From the NCBI GenBank assembly GCA_965198725.1, contig CBDAPX010000002.1:558001-622000 (forward strand): a stretch of DNA of 64,000 bases, written 5' to 3'. Below, piece after piece: positions 25,366 to 33,530 of the stretch (position 1 is its first letter; each line of letters begins with the position of its first letter). The notes under the pieces are model-generated. The model saw only the letters and a program-made list of their open reading frames with translations. It did not search any database and was not told the DNA's origin. Source of the DNA: CBDAPX01 sp965198725. GTDB taxonomy: Bacteria > Pseudomonadota > Alphaproteobacteria > Rhodobacterales > Rhodobacteraceae. Both the position numbers and the translations under genes were made by a program.

Positions 25366-26192
25366 AGTGATCCCCTGCATGGCTCTGTCGTCAGCTTGTG
25401 GAATGCGACGGGGCCGGTCAAGCGTTGTCAGAAACGATCGCGTGAGGACCGATTAGGCGGCTTCATCAGTGGAGATTCGGCGGTAAGTCCTGCAGAAAGT
25501 GGCTTTGCAGCTGCAGAAACCGAACCAAAACACGTAGCTTTGGCTCATTTTGTTTTGTCCCATCCTAAACCTGCCAAAAGGCTTTAGGAAAACCGGTTAT
25601 CCACATCAAAACCTCATGGGAAACCAACAGGTTATCCCCATGAATTTTTCATGCTGCAGTGCTTTTTCATTGTCAGGTCGTGACGGATTTGTAACCTTTT
25701 AATTACCGCAGCGGGATCGCAAGAGACTAAAGCGGGGCGCGAAGGCCTCCGGGGCCGAGCGGATCGGGTCAGATCTTCGGATCGGGAACGGACCGCAGAG
25801 TTTCGGAATTTTGCCAAGCTTGCCAGAGCCTTAGGGTGATGGGGGCGACGGCGGGGTTAAACGGGTCGTCGTGGAAGGTGCGGGTCCCTCGGGGTCGTGC
25901 CGACTGAGCCAGCGCGCTTTTCGGAGTGCTTTGGGTCAGGAAGACGTCAGGACGTGTCAGCAATGGCATGATGCAAAGACCGCGTCTGAGCACCTGACGT
26001 CTTTTCCTGTCCCGGCAATGCCGGGTGTGGAAAGCGAAACGGGGCGGCTGCCATTGGCAACGGGCCCCGCCGTTTTTGATGCTACCGCGTCTATGCACCT
26101 GTGCGTTTCGGATACACGGTCCGCGGCAAGATATCAACCATATCTTGCGGAACGACTTTACAATGTCCCAAGATATTCAGTCAGTGCTGCGT
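25366..26192. other. 827-bp gene-poor region with DnaA-box-like sites
   Basis: This is the largest non-coding stretch of the window. Left part: a perfect DnaA-box 9-mer TTATCCACA (25597-25605), a one-mismatch copy TTATCCCCA (25632-25640), and the palindrome CATGAATTTTTCATG (25639-25653), followed by an AT-rich tract to about 25710. Right part: a possible 66-codon minus-strand ORF (25769-25969) and an imperfect GC hairpin with a T-run near 26040-26080. Open frames here on the plus strand lack ribosome sites and motifs. It could be a DnaA-titrating or regulatory locus; the usual oriC neighbours are absent. Confidence 0.45.
25769..25969 (-). CDS. Possible 66-residue protein
   Basis: Weakly supported. 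From ATG 25969 the frame reads MPLLTRPDVFLTQSTPKSAL and continues to RTFHDDPFNPAVAPITLRLW near the C-terminus. Codon third positions are GC-rich as in real genes here, but there is no clear ribosome site and no family is known. An in-frame extension to 26137 is possible but looks non-coding. Confidence 0.25.
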   Translation of the reverse strand: MPLLTRPDVFLTQSTPKSALAQSARPRGTRTFHDDPFNPAVAPITLRLWQAWQNSETLRSVPDPKI

Positions 26193-26570
26193 TTAGAACC
26201 CAACACCTGCAAAGAGCGCGATGTTGGTATAGGGAACCGCCTCACCGGTTCGGACCACGCAAACAGCCTCTGCCGAGAGGGACTTGAGTTGCTCATGTGA
26301 AATTGTATCGGTCGCCAAACGGCTGGCAAAACGGGCCTTTACCTCGGCATCTGCTTCGGCCGCAATCAAGGCGCGTTCCACGATCATTTCGCCCAGCACA
26401 GCATCCGATACATCCCAGAAAGGCGGCGTGCCCAAGGTCACGGCCAAATCCACTGTTGTCACGTTCGGCGGAACCGGCAAACCGGCGTCACCGATTACGA
26501 CGATATCGCCGTGGCCTAGGCCGGCAATGATGCCGGCCAGTTGCGCGTGAAGGATGCCGCTGCGCTTCAT
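26193..26570 (-). CDS. rbsD: D-ribose pyranase RbsD/FucU family
   Basis: A 125-residue mutarotase that interconverts pyranose and furanose forms of ribose, or anomers of fucose, for uptake systems. It opens MKRSGILHAQLAGIIAGLGHGDIVVIGDAGLPVP, with the catalytic His and Asp of the RbsD family, and ends SGE/TGEAVPYTNIALFAGVGF-like. No rbs ABC transporter or kinase is adjacent, so it stands alone here. The small lipoprotein gene lies 48 bp upstream on the same strand. Confidence 0.9.
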   Translation of the reverse strand: MKRSGILHAQLAGIIAGLGHGDIVVIGDAGLPVPPNVTTVDLAVTLGTPPFWDVSDAVLGEMIVERALIAAEADAEVKARFASRLATDTISHEQLKSLSAEAVCVVRTGEAVPYTNIALFAGVGF

Positions 26571-26618
26571 CCGCTCATCACCTGCTTGGTGTCAGGTGCG
26601 TGGCTGGTATGGATGCGA

Positions 26619-26762
26619 TCAAAGGGCGTTTTGAACGTCGGTTGCGACATCGGTGATCGCGTCGCCAGCACTTTGAATATCGCGGCCCGCGCCTTTGGTG
26701 GTTTCACAGGCGGCCAATGTCAGGCACGTCAGGCCAAGGACAAATACGCGAAGATAGGTCAT
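26619..26762 (-). CDS. Entericidin-type small lipoprotein
   Basis: A 47-residue lipoprotein. MTYLRVFVLGLTCLTLAAC is a signal sequence with lipobox LAAC (acylated Cys at 19). The mature tail ETTKGAGRDIQSAGDAITDV ends in an acidic amphipathic stretch like entericidin A/B. GGAGCAGAAA precedes the ATG. Entericidins are stationary-phase membrane peptides; a bacteriolytic or envelope-stress role is by family only. It lies upstream of rbsD on the same strand and may share its transcript. Confidence 0.85.
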   Translation of the reverse strand: MTYLRVFVLGLTCLTLAACETTKGAGRDIQSAGDAITDVATDVQNAL

Positions 26763-26827
26763 TTTCTGCTCCATAGGTACGTGTTTTGCAGGAATTTACT
26801 GGGCAAGACCCGGTGCTGGCAAGGAGA

Positions 26828-27592
26828 TTACGCATTCAGGAAACTGCGAAGAACCGCCTCGAACTCGCGTGGCTTCTCGGCATGGAGCCAGTGACCTGCT
26901 CCCGGGATCTTGGCAAAGCGGGCACTGGGGAAAAGGCGTTTAATCTCGGGGCGGTATTCTGGCGTGACATAATCCGACGCAGCTCCGGACAAGAACAAGG
27001 TTGGGCCATCAAAGGATCCGTCAACCTTTGGAAATCCCAGGATTTTTGGCATCTCGTCTGCCAGAGTATCCAGGTTCAACCGCCACCGTTTGCCCGGGAT
27101 ATCCAGCGATTGCGTGAAAAAGCTTTGCAAACTGCGGTCCACGCCCTGTGCCTCCAACTGGGCTTCTGCGTCTGATCTGCGGTTTACTTGATCAAGGTCC
27201 ACGGCCCGCATGGCATGGATGTATTGGATCTGTGTATGACTGTAAGCGACAGGCGCAATATCGGCGATGATCAGCCGATTGACCCGTTCGGGTGCGGTCG
27301 CGGCCAACACCATGGCGGTCTTTCCGCCCATTGAATGGCCCAGAACATCCATCGGTCCGCCATAGTGGCTGATGACCTCGGCCAAATCTTGGGCCATGTC
27401 CGGATAGCCATGCGTGTCGGTCCAGTCGCTAAGGCCGTGGTTGCGCATATCCACCGCGATCACCCGGCGTTCGTCGGACAAACGCTTGGCGATCACGCCC
27501 CAATTTCGCGCAGATCCGTAAAGCCCGTGGGCGATCAGCAGAGTAGGGCGGTCGGTTTCAGAGCCTGTTTCGATGACGTTCAGCATGTGCAT
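26828..27592 (-). CDS. Alpha/beta hydrolase (YbfF-like esterase)
   Basis: A 254-residue esterase. The oxyanion loop region is LLIAHGLYGSARNWG, the nucleophile elbow is GHSMGGKTAM (Ser about residue 87), and the catalytic His is in PGAGHWLHAEKP near the C-terminus. The arrangement and length match E. coli YbfF-type thioesterase/esterases. The start could be 27592 or the Met two codons later. It is divergent from the plus-strand gene at 27663. Confidence 0.88.
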   Translation of the reverse strand: MHMLNVIETGSETDRPTLLIAHGLYGSARNWGVIAKRLSDERRVIAVDMRNHGLSDWTDTHGYPDMAQDLAEVISHYGGPMDVLGHSMGGKTAMVLAATAPERVNRLIIADIAPVAYSHTQIQYIHAMRAVDLDQVNRRSDAEAQLEAQGVDRSLQSFFTQSLDIPGKRWRLNLDTLADEMPKILGFPKVDGSFDGPTLFLSGAASDYVTPEYRPEIKRLFPSARFAKIPGAGHWLHAEKPREFEAVLRSFLNA

Positions 27593-27662
27593 GTCTTAGC
27601 GGCCTCTGATTGAAGGTGCCAGAGCCATTGAGGCCGCTGCCACAGACGCGTAAGGTCGCGCC

Positions 27663-28034
27663 ATGACAGAACCAGTGGACATATCGGTGCGCGTTGCCGG
27701 CCTGCACCAACGCCTTGCAGAAAAACTGGGCGGTAAAGGTGATTTTGCCAAGAACCTGAAACGGCGCGGCCGCATGTTTCCAAAAGCGATCCGCAAAGAC
27801 ATCCGCACCTTGATGAAGGCAGAGCCGATGCTGGCCCATCCCAAGCTGCGTCTGACGCAGGATCAGGTCGCTTTGAGCAAAGCGGTCGACCGGGTCCAGG
27901 CGCATGTGAAGGCGATCGACCTAGCGGATCGGCGCAAGGGCTGGTTGCTAGGGGTGCTGGGCGGGCTGGCCTTCAACTTCCTGCTTTTCTTCACAATTCT
28001 GGTTGTCATTTATGTCTGGCGGACCGGCGGCTAA
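27663..28034 (+). CDS. Tail-anchored protein of unknown function
   Basis: 123 residues, with a soluble, basic helical N-terminal part (KLGGKGDFAKNLKRRGRMFP, then KAIRKDIRTLMKAEPMLAHP) and a single C-terminal transmembrane span (LGVLGGLAFNFLLFFTILVV). The topology suggests the soluble domain faces the cytoplasm. No family is recognised. It is divergent from the hydrolase gene, 70 bp apart, and shares a bidirectional terminator with convergent glyA. Confidence 0.65.
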   Translation: MTEPVDISVRVAGLHQRLAEKLGGKGDFAKNLKRRGRMFPKAIRKDIRTLMKAEPMLAHPKLRLTQDQVALSKAVDRVQAHVKAIDLADRRKGWLLGVLGGLAFNFLLFFTILVVIYVWRTGG

Positions 28035-28040
28035 AACGCA

Positions 28041-28068
28041 AAACGCCGCCCTGCTGGGGCGGCGCTCT
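28041..28068. terminator. Bidirectional terminator between 27663 gene and glyA
   Basis: CGCCGCCC (28044-28051), loop TGCTG, GGGCGGCG (28057-28064). Plus-strand reading is followed by CTCTTTC. The minus-strand reading is followed by TTTTGCGTTTT, a better T-tract, so it mainly ends glyA transcripts. Confidence 0.75.
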
Positions 28069-28088
28069 TTCGGTCGGGACCGGTATGC

Positions 28089-29384
28089 TTACAGGTTCGG
28101 GTAGATCGGGAAGCGGGCGCACAGGGCCTCTACTTCGGCTTTGACCTTGGCTTCTACCTCGGCATTGCCGTCTTCGCCATTGGCCGCCAATCCGTCGACC
28201 ACCTCGATGATGCAATCCGCAATCTGGCGGAATTCCGGTTCGCCAAAGCCGCGGGTCGTGCCTGCTGGCGAGCCAAGGCGGATGCCGCTGGTCACGGTGG
28301 GCTTTTCGGGGTCAAACGGCACCCCGTTTTTGTTGCAGGTGATATGTGCCCGGCCCAGTGCCTTTTCGGTCGCGTTGCCTTTGACGCCCTTGGGCCGCAG
28401 GTCGACCAGCACCACATGGGTGTCGGTGCCGTGTGTGACGGTGTCGAGCCCGCCTTTGATCAACTGATCGCTCAGCGCTTGGGCGTTGGTCACCACGTTC
28501 TGGATATAGGATTTGAACTCAGGCCGCAGCGCTTCACCAAAAGCTACGGCTTTTGCCGCGATCACATGCATCAGCGGACCACCCTGAATGCCGGGGAAGA
28601 TGGCCGAGTTGAACTTTTTCGCCAACGCCTCTTCATTGGTGAGGATCATACCGCCGCGGGGGCCGCGCAGGGTTTTGTGCGTGGTGGTCGTGGCCACATG
28701 GGCGTGCGGGAACGGCGACGGATGCTCGCCGGCCGCCACAAGACCCGCAAAGTGGGCCATGTCGACATGCAGATAGGCGCCAACGCTGTCGGCAATCTCA
28801 CGCATCTTGGCAAAGTCGATCTGACGCGGAATGGCCGAGCCGCCTGCGATGATCAGTTTGGGTTGGTGTTCGGTCGCCAACGCCTGCACCTGGTCATAAT
28901 CCAGCATGTTGTCTTGCTGACGCACGCCATATTGCACCGCGTTGAACCATTTGCCGGACTGGTTGGGGCGCGCACCGTGGGTCAAGTGACCACCGGCGTC
29001 CAGAGACATACCAAGGATCGTATCACCGGGCTGCAACAAGGCCTGGAAAACACCCTGGTTGGCTTGGCTGCCAGAGTTTGGCTGAACATTGGCAAAGCCG
29101 CAGTTGAACAGCTGGCAGGCGCGTTCGATGGCAAGGTTTTCGGCAATGTCCACGAACTGGCACCCGCCGTAATACCGACGACCCGGATAGCCTTCGGCAT
29201 ATTTGTTGGTCATAACCCCGCCCTGGGCTTCCATCACGGCGGCACTGACGATGTTTTCAGAAGCGATGAGTTCAATTTCATCGCGCTGACGGCCCAGCTC
29301 TGACGTGATCGCGCCAAAAAGCTCTGGGTCGCGGCTGCTGAGGGTCTCGGTAAAAAAGCCGTTGTCACGGTGGGGCGCGTTCAT
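28089..29384 (-). CDS. glyA: Serine hydroxymethyltransferase
   Basis: SHMT converts serine and tetrahydrofolate to glycine and 5,10-methylene-THF, the main one-carbon source. It has 431 residues from MNAPHRDNGFFTE (29384), preceded by AAAGGGAGCC; the 32 extra codons upstream are unlike SHMT. PLP-Lys motif VATTTTHKTLRGPRGG, substrate region IELIASENIVSAAV and EGYPGRRYYGGC are all present. It is divergent from nadK with a 178-bp gap in which I see no riboswitch. Confidence 0.97.
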   Translation of the reverse strand: MNAPHRDNGFFTETLSSRDPELFGAITSELGRQRDEIELIASENIVSAAVMEAQGGVMTNKYAEGYPGRRYYGGCQFVDIAENLAIERACQLFNCGFANVQPNSGSQANQGVFQALLQPGDTILGMSLDAGGHLTHGARPNQSGKWFNAVQYGVRQQDNMLDYDQVQALATEHQPKLIIAGGSAIPRQIDFAKMREIADSVGAYLHVDMAHFAGLVAAGEHPSPFPHAHVATTTTHKTLRGPRGGMILTNEEALAKKFNSAIFPGIQGGPLMHVIAAKAVAFGEALRPEFKSYIQNVVTNAQALSDQLIKGGLDTVTHGTDTHVVLVDLRPKGVKGNATEKALGRAHITCNKNGVPFDPEKPTVTSGIRLGSPAGTTRGFGEPEFRQIADCIIEVVDGLAANGEDGNAEVEAKVKAEVEALCARFPIYPNL

Positions 29385-29562
29385 GGCGGGCTCCCTTTCG
29401 TTGCGGGTTGCGGTGTCTGAATTGGCGGATTTCCTATCGGAAACTATGCCAGACGGAAACCCTGTAAAGCGACGTTTCACAGGTTCTGCGCGGCAAGGGT
29501 GGTCTTGGGCGGAAAGGTATGATTGTTTCGGAACCGAATGCGCAGCACCGGAAACCTATGGC

Positions 29563-30324
29563 ATGACACTGAAAATCGCGTTTATGGCCGGCCAGGCCCC
29601 GGTCGCACAGACCGCGCGGGCCGCGCTGATCGGTCGCTATGGTGACAGCCCGCCCGAAGCGGCAGAGGTGATCGTGGCGCTGGGCGGGGACGGTTTCATG
29701 CTGCGCACGCTGCATGAAACGCAAAAACTGGCGGTGCCGGTTTACGGGATGAATCGCGGGACCATCGGGTTCTTGATGAATGAATACGGCGAAACCGATT
29801 TGATGGATCGGCTGCAGGCCGCGCAGGAAGAGGTTTTGAACCCTCTGGTCATGCGTGCCCTTGACCGGTCCGGGAACAGCCATGAGGCGCTGGCGATCAA
29901 CGAGGTTTCCTTGCTGCGCGAGGGACCGCAGGCCGCTAAACTGCGGATATCAGTTGATGGCCGCCTGCGCATGTCAGAACTGGTTTGTGACGGGGCTTTG
30001 GTGAGCACCCCGGCCGGTTCGACCGCCTATAATTATTCCGCCCATGGCCCGATTTTGCCCATTGGGGCGGATGTGCTGGCCCTGACGGCTATCGCGGCGT
30101 TCCGCCCGCGCCGCTGGCGTGGTGCATTGCTGCCCAAAATGGCACAGGTCCGGTTTGACGTGATCGAACCAGATAAGCGCCCGGTCATGGTCGACGCGGA
30201 TTCGGTTCAGTTCAAGAATGTTGAATGGGTGGAAATCACGTCTGAACCGGGCATTTCACACCGCATTCTCTTTGATCCGGGGCACGGTCTGGAAGAGCGG
30301 TTGCTGAACGAACAGTTCGTTTAA
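29563..30324 (+). CDS. nadK: NAD kinase
   Basis: NAD kinase makes NADP. It has 253 residues from ATG 29563 (MTLKIAFMAGQAPVAQ). The catalytic/ATP motif is ALGGDGFMLRTLH (about residues 40-52), then GTIGFLMNEY, NEVSLLR, and STPAGSTAYNYSAHGPILP, the NAD-binding signature. The frame is open upstream to 29305, but that part does not resemble NadK. The ribosome site is weak (CCGGAAACC). The stop shares TTAA with the convergent Hint gene. Confidence 0.94.
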   Translation: MTLKIAFMAGQAPVAQTARAALIGRYGDSPPEAAEVIVALGGDGFMLRTLHETQKLAVPVYGMNRGTIGFLMNEYGETDLMDRLQAAQEEVLNPLVMRALDRSGNSHEALAINEVSLLREGPQAAKLRISVDGRLRMSELVCDGALVSTPAGSTAYNYSAHGPILPIGADVLALTAIAAFRPRRWRGALLPKMAQVRFDVIEPDKRPVMVDADSVQFKNVEWVEITSEPGISHRILFDPGHGLEERLLNEQFV

Positions 30325-31442
30325 CGCGTCACGCCAGAGAACAGCTCCAGAACCGGTTTTTTGTTTTGCAAATGCCGCGCCATCAGCCGCTTTTGCTGGC
30401 TACCAAACGGGACGGGCAAGGCAAACTCATGCGGGTGCAAGTTCGGAAAGATCGCCTGAATCTCCGCGCGCGCGTCCGCTGACAGCGCCTTTACCCCTTC
30501 ACGACCCAGATACAGGCTTTCTGCCGGGGCATCTTGGGCAAAAATGATCTCATGCCGGTCAAAGAGCAGATGGTAATAGGTCACCTCTGCCAATTCTGTA
30601 TCGATCTCAACGCCAGCCAAACCGATTAGCTTCACCGCCGGGATCAGAACGTCTGACCTGGCAAACATGCGGCGGACGATCTTGGACGCTACAACCACGC
30701 GGTGCTGGCGCGACACGACAAGGTCCCGATCCGGCGTGCCCTGTCCCAAGGCACCGGCCCGAATGCGGATCGGTCTTAATTTGGCTTGCGCCTTCAAAAG
30801 GTCGGGACCAAGGCGGCGGGACCCGATCCAGCGGATCGGCTGCAAACCGTTCTCTTGCGTCAGAACCCGATCACCGATCCGCAACCCCTCGACAGCGCGT
30901 TTGCCGTGCTGTGTTTCTATATGAGTTCCTTGGGCAAAGCAGACGATGTCGAATAAGGTGTTGTCGATGCCGACTTCGAAATAGTCCCAGTTGCCGGAAT
31001 TTCCGTTGGTTCCAAAGACGCCGATACTGGTGACCGGAATATTGAACACAAGCTCTGCGATGCTGCCATCTTGGTAGGTTCCGCCAAAAATGCTGCCATC
31101 CGCATCGATCTGGTGGGTGGCGGCGCCTGATTGTGTGAACGTCACGTCGCCATTTGCGATCAACGTGTTCAGATCAACCGTCACACCATCAATGACGATA
31201 AAGTAAATCTCGTTTGAATCACTGCCCGACATTTGCACGGCAGCGCCCACCACCGGATTGTCGAACGTCACCTCAAATTGTTGGGTTCCGTTGGCGTTCA
31301 CCCGAGCGCCATCTTCGAGGTCGTTCCAGTCTAAGGTGGGCGAGGTGCCAGTCACGGTATACCCGACCTGATATCCGTTGATATCGGTCAGGGTGCCGGT
31401 GGCGCCATTGGAATAATCGTTAATAACATCGGTAAACGGCAC
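30321..31442 (-). CDS. Hint-domain (Hedgehog/intein) protein 2
   Basis: 373 residues from GTG 31442 with AAGGA nine bases upstream. An N-terminal beta-sandwich (NDYSNGATGTLTDINGYQVG, DWNDLEDGARVNANGTQQFE) resembles a carbohydrate/Ca-binding domain. The Hint module starts at CFAQGTHIETQHGKRAVEGL and continues IGDRVLTQENGLQPIRWIG, VVSRQHRVVV and YYHLLFDRHEIIFAQDAPAESLY. The first Cys is kept. The long C-terminal DRHEIIFA... segment is also found in Hint protein 1 (LARHEVIWANGIASESY), so the two are paralogues. It is predicted to be secreted, but no classical signal peptide is seen. Confidence 0.82.
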   Translation of the reverse strand: MPFTDVINDYSNGATGTLTDINGYQVGYTVTGTSPTLDWNDLEDGARVNANGTQQFEVTFDNPVVGAAVQMSGSDSNEIYFIVIDGVTVDLNTLIANGDVTFTQSGAATHQIDADGSIFGGTYQDGSIAELVFNIPVTSIGVFGTNGNSGNWDYFEVGIDNTLFDIVCFAQGTHIETQHGKRAVEGLRIGDRVLTQENGLQPIRWIGSRRLGPDLLKAQAKLRPIRIRAGALGQGTPDRDLVVSRQHRVVVASKIVRRMFARSDVLIPAVKLIGLAGVEIDTELAEVTYYHLLFDRHEIIFAQDAPAESLYLGREGVKALSADARAEIQAIFPNLHPHEFALPVPFGSQQKRLMARHLQNKKPVLELFSGVTR

Positions 31443-31593
31443 GCGATTCCATCCTTGGCAGAAGGTTGTGCGAGGGTTTTACCGCAGACCTATGTTGAAT
31501 TTGGGGTGACATTGGGGCGCGATGCTTTGCAATTGCGGCATGCGCGTCAACGTCCCGGCGCTGGATGCGCAGAACTCCGTCATGTGCGGACAT

Positions 31594-32052
31594 TTACCCA
31601 GTCTGCGGCAGGTCCAGCAAAGCGGCGTCGATTGCCGGTGTACATCCGCGCAACTCTCCAAGGCTTTCAACAAGCTCATCCGCGCTGCTTTGGATCGCGG
31701 CATCAATGATGTCCGAGGGATCGCTGATGATGTTTTCTGCGCCGGTCAACACGTCATCCACCCGGCTTTCCAGCGCTTCAACACGGGTTTCAACATTTTG
31801 CAAAGTGGCTGTGCTGAGTTCGCCGGTCTGACTGCGCAAGGTGGCGAGATCACTGCGCAAAGCTGCCACTTCAGAGCGCGTTTCCTGCAGCTCTTGCGTC
31901 AGCGGGTCCACGATCTGAAGATTTTGGGCGAAACTGGCGGTCAGGTCATTGGCACGGTTGACCACGGTCAGTCCCAGAAACAGGCACAACGCCACAAGGA
32001 TCAACGTGGCGTTCAGCATGGCCAGCAATAGGTCTTTGATGACTTTCCCCAT
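31594..32052 (-). CDS. Membrane-anchored coiled-coil protein
   Basis: 152 residues. ATG 32052 lies two bases after the stop of the upstream amidase gene, so translation is probably coupled. An N-terminal transmembrane span (LLLAMLNATLILVALCLFLGL) is followed by a heptad-rich region (LTQELQETRSEVAALRSDLA, TLRSQTGELSTATLQNVETR). The function is unknown; the coiled-coil would sit in the periplasm or cytoplasm depending on orientation, and the basic MGKVIKD suggests the N-terminus is inside. Confidence 0.7.
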   Translation of the reverse strand: MGKVIKDLLLAMLNATLILVALCLFLGLTVVNRANDLTASFAQNLQIVDPLTQELQETRSEVAALRSDLATLRSQTGELSTATLQNVETRVEALESRVDDVLTGAENIISDPSDIIDAAIQSSADELVESLGELRGCTPAIDAALLDLPQTG

Positions 32053-32054
32053 CG

Positions 32055-33476
32055 TTACCCAATCCGTTTCCAAAGATCGTCATAAACACCGCCCAACCGC
32101 GCCTCGATTGCGACCATTGCGTCCACGATCAGGTCTTCCCGCCACCTTTGGCCGATGATCTGCACGTTGATCGGTTGCGGCCCTTGCGGTAGATCCGCCA
32201 GCCGCGTGGGCAGGTTTCCGGCGGGCAGGCCGGTGAAATTCATCGAATAGGAATAGAGCGCCGATCCCAGCGCTTCGATCACGCCGTCGCGTCCTTCGGC
32301 GTCGCGGTTCGGCGTGAAGAATGGTTGTGGCATGAACGGGGTCAGGACCAAGGGGTATTGTGACAGGAACACCGACCATTCGCGCGCATAGTAGCTGCGT
32401 TTGGCCATGACCTGCAGCAAATCGGTGCCTTCATAGGGTTCAAACTCGGCAAAGTATTCGTCGAATATTCCGTTGATCGTCTCAGACCCCAATGCGCGAA
32501 TGTCTGGTCCCATCAGGGCGCTGACTTCGCCCATCAAGGCGCGGTACCCGTCGCGCGCCGTCTCGCGCAAAAGCGGTGGTTCCACCTCATCCACCTGGTA
32601 ACCTGCATCGATCAGCGCGGTGCGCGCGGCGTCGAGCGCCAGTGACACCTCTGGATGCAGGTCAAATTCAAAGGTCGTCTTGGTCATCGCAACTTTGACC
32701 GGTCCGTCCACATCAGGACCACGCCAAGGCAATGGCGCGTGAAACGGATCGCGCGGATCGGGGGCTATCATCGTGGGCATTGCCAAATGCAAATCCGCCG
32801 CGTTGCGGGTGATCAGGCCCTGCACGGACATGGATTGCGCCAAAAGACCCCGTTCAATTTTCTGGCTGGGGTTCCATGCCGACACACGGCTGAGGCCCGG
32901 CTTGACCGTCACGGCCCCATTGGCGGCGGCCGGAAACCGCAACGAGCCGCCTATGTCGTTGCCATGGGCCAGTGCCCCGATGCCCGCCATCACCGCCGCG
33001 CCTGCACCGCCCGAGGAGCCTCCCGGTGAAATATGATCGCCCCAAGGGTTATGGGTGCGCCCGTGCAAAGGATTGTCCGTATCGGCCCGGAACGAAAATT
33101 CGGGCGTATTGGTCCGCCCGATCACCACCGCGCCAGCTGCCAACAGGTTATCGACCAAAGGTGCATTGGCGGGGGCAATGTTGTCTTTTAGCGCGGGGAC
33201 ACCGTTGGTCGTGGCATGCCCGGTCTGATCGACATTGACCTTGATCGTCACCGGAACGCCGTGCAGCGGCCCTTTTTCTCCGGATGTTGCATCCAACGCT
33301 TTGGCCCGTGCGCGGGCCTCGTCGCTTAAATCCGCCACGACGGCGTTCAAGGCGGGGTTTACCGCAGCCATGCGGTCCAAGGCGCTGTCCACGGCTTCGG
33401 TCGCGCTGATCTCACCGGATCGGGTCAGCGCGCTGATCTCTGCGGCGCCCAGGCGCCATAATTCTGTGCTGCTCAT
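32055..33476 (-). CDS. Amidase signature family hydrolase
   Basis: A 473-residue amidase. The Ser-Ser-Lys triad is visible: the Lys in VPVTIKVNVDQ, the cis-Ser and nucleophile Ser in the signature SPGGSSGGAGAAVMAG with GNDIGGSLRFPAA. Family members include GatA, indole-acetamide and fatty-amide hydrolases. The absence of gatB/gatC nearby and the divergent C-terminal half argue against GatA. It forms a two-gene unit with the coiled-coil membrane protein. The amide substrate is unknown. Confidence 0.88.
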   Translation of the reverse strand: MSSTELWRLGAAEISALTRSGEISATEAVDSALDRMAAVNPALNAVVADLSDEARARAKALDATSGEKGPLHGVPVTIKVNVDQTGHATTNGVPALKDNIAPANAPLVDNLLAAGAVVIGRTNTPEFSFRADTDNPLHGRTHNPWGDHISPGGSSGGAGAAVMAGIGALAHGNDIGGSLRFPAAANGAVTVKPGLSRVSAWNPSQKIERGLLAQSMSVQGLITRNAADLHLAMPTMIAPDPRDPFHAPLPWRGPDVDGPVKVAMTKTTFEFDLHPEVSLALDAARTALIDAGYQVDEVEPPLLRETARDGYRALMGEVSALMGPDIRALGSETINGIFDEYFAEFEPYEGTDLLQVMAKRSYYAREWSVFLSQYPLVLTPFMPQPFFTPNRDAEGRDGVIEALGSALYSYSMNFTGLPAGNLPTRLADLPQGPQPINVQIIGQRWREDLIVDAMVAIEARLGGVYDDLWKRIG

Positions 33477-33530
33477 ATCGGGTCTCCCACCGCCAAAGCC
33501 TATGCGCGGCGGGCGACCCTGCCAAGGTGG

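Noticed and set aside
25597..25640. Calling this the chromosome origin
   Set aside because: Only two DnaA-box-like sites and none of the usual oriC neighbours, so it is listed as a question rather than a feature.
25871..26287. 138-codon plus-strand protein
   Set aside because: No ribosome site, overlaps a GC hairpin and the rbsD gene, and has no recognisable motif.
29385..29562. Possible glycine or SAM-type riboswitch between glyA and nadK
   Set aside because: I looked for the conserved cores of known classes and saw none; inverted repeats here are weak.
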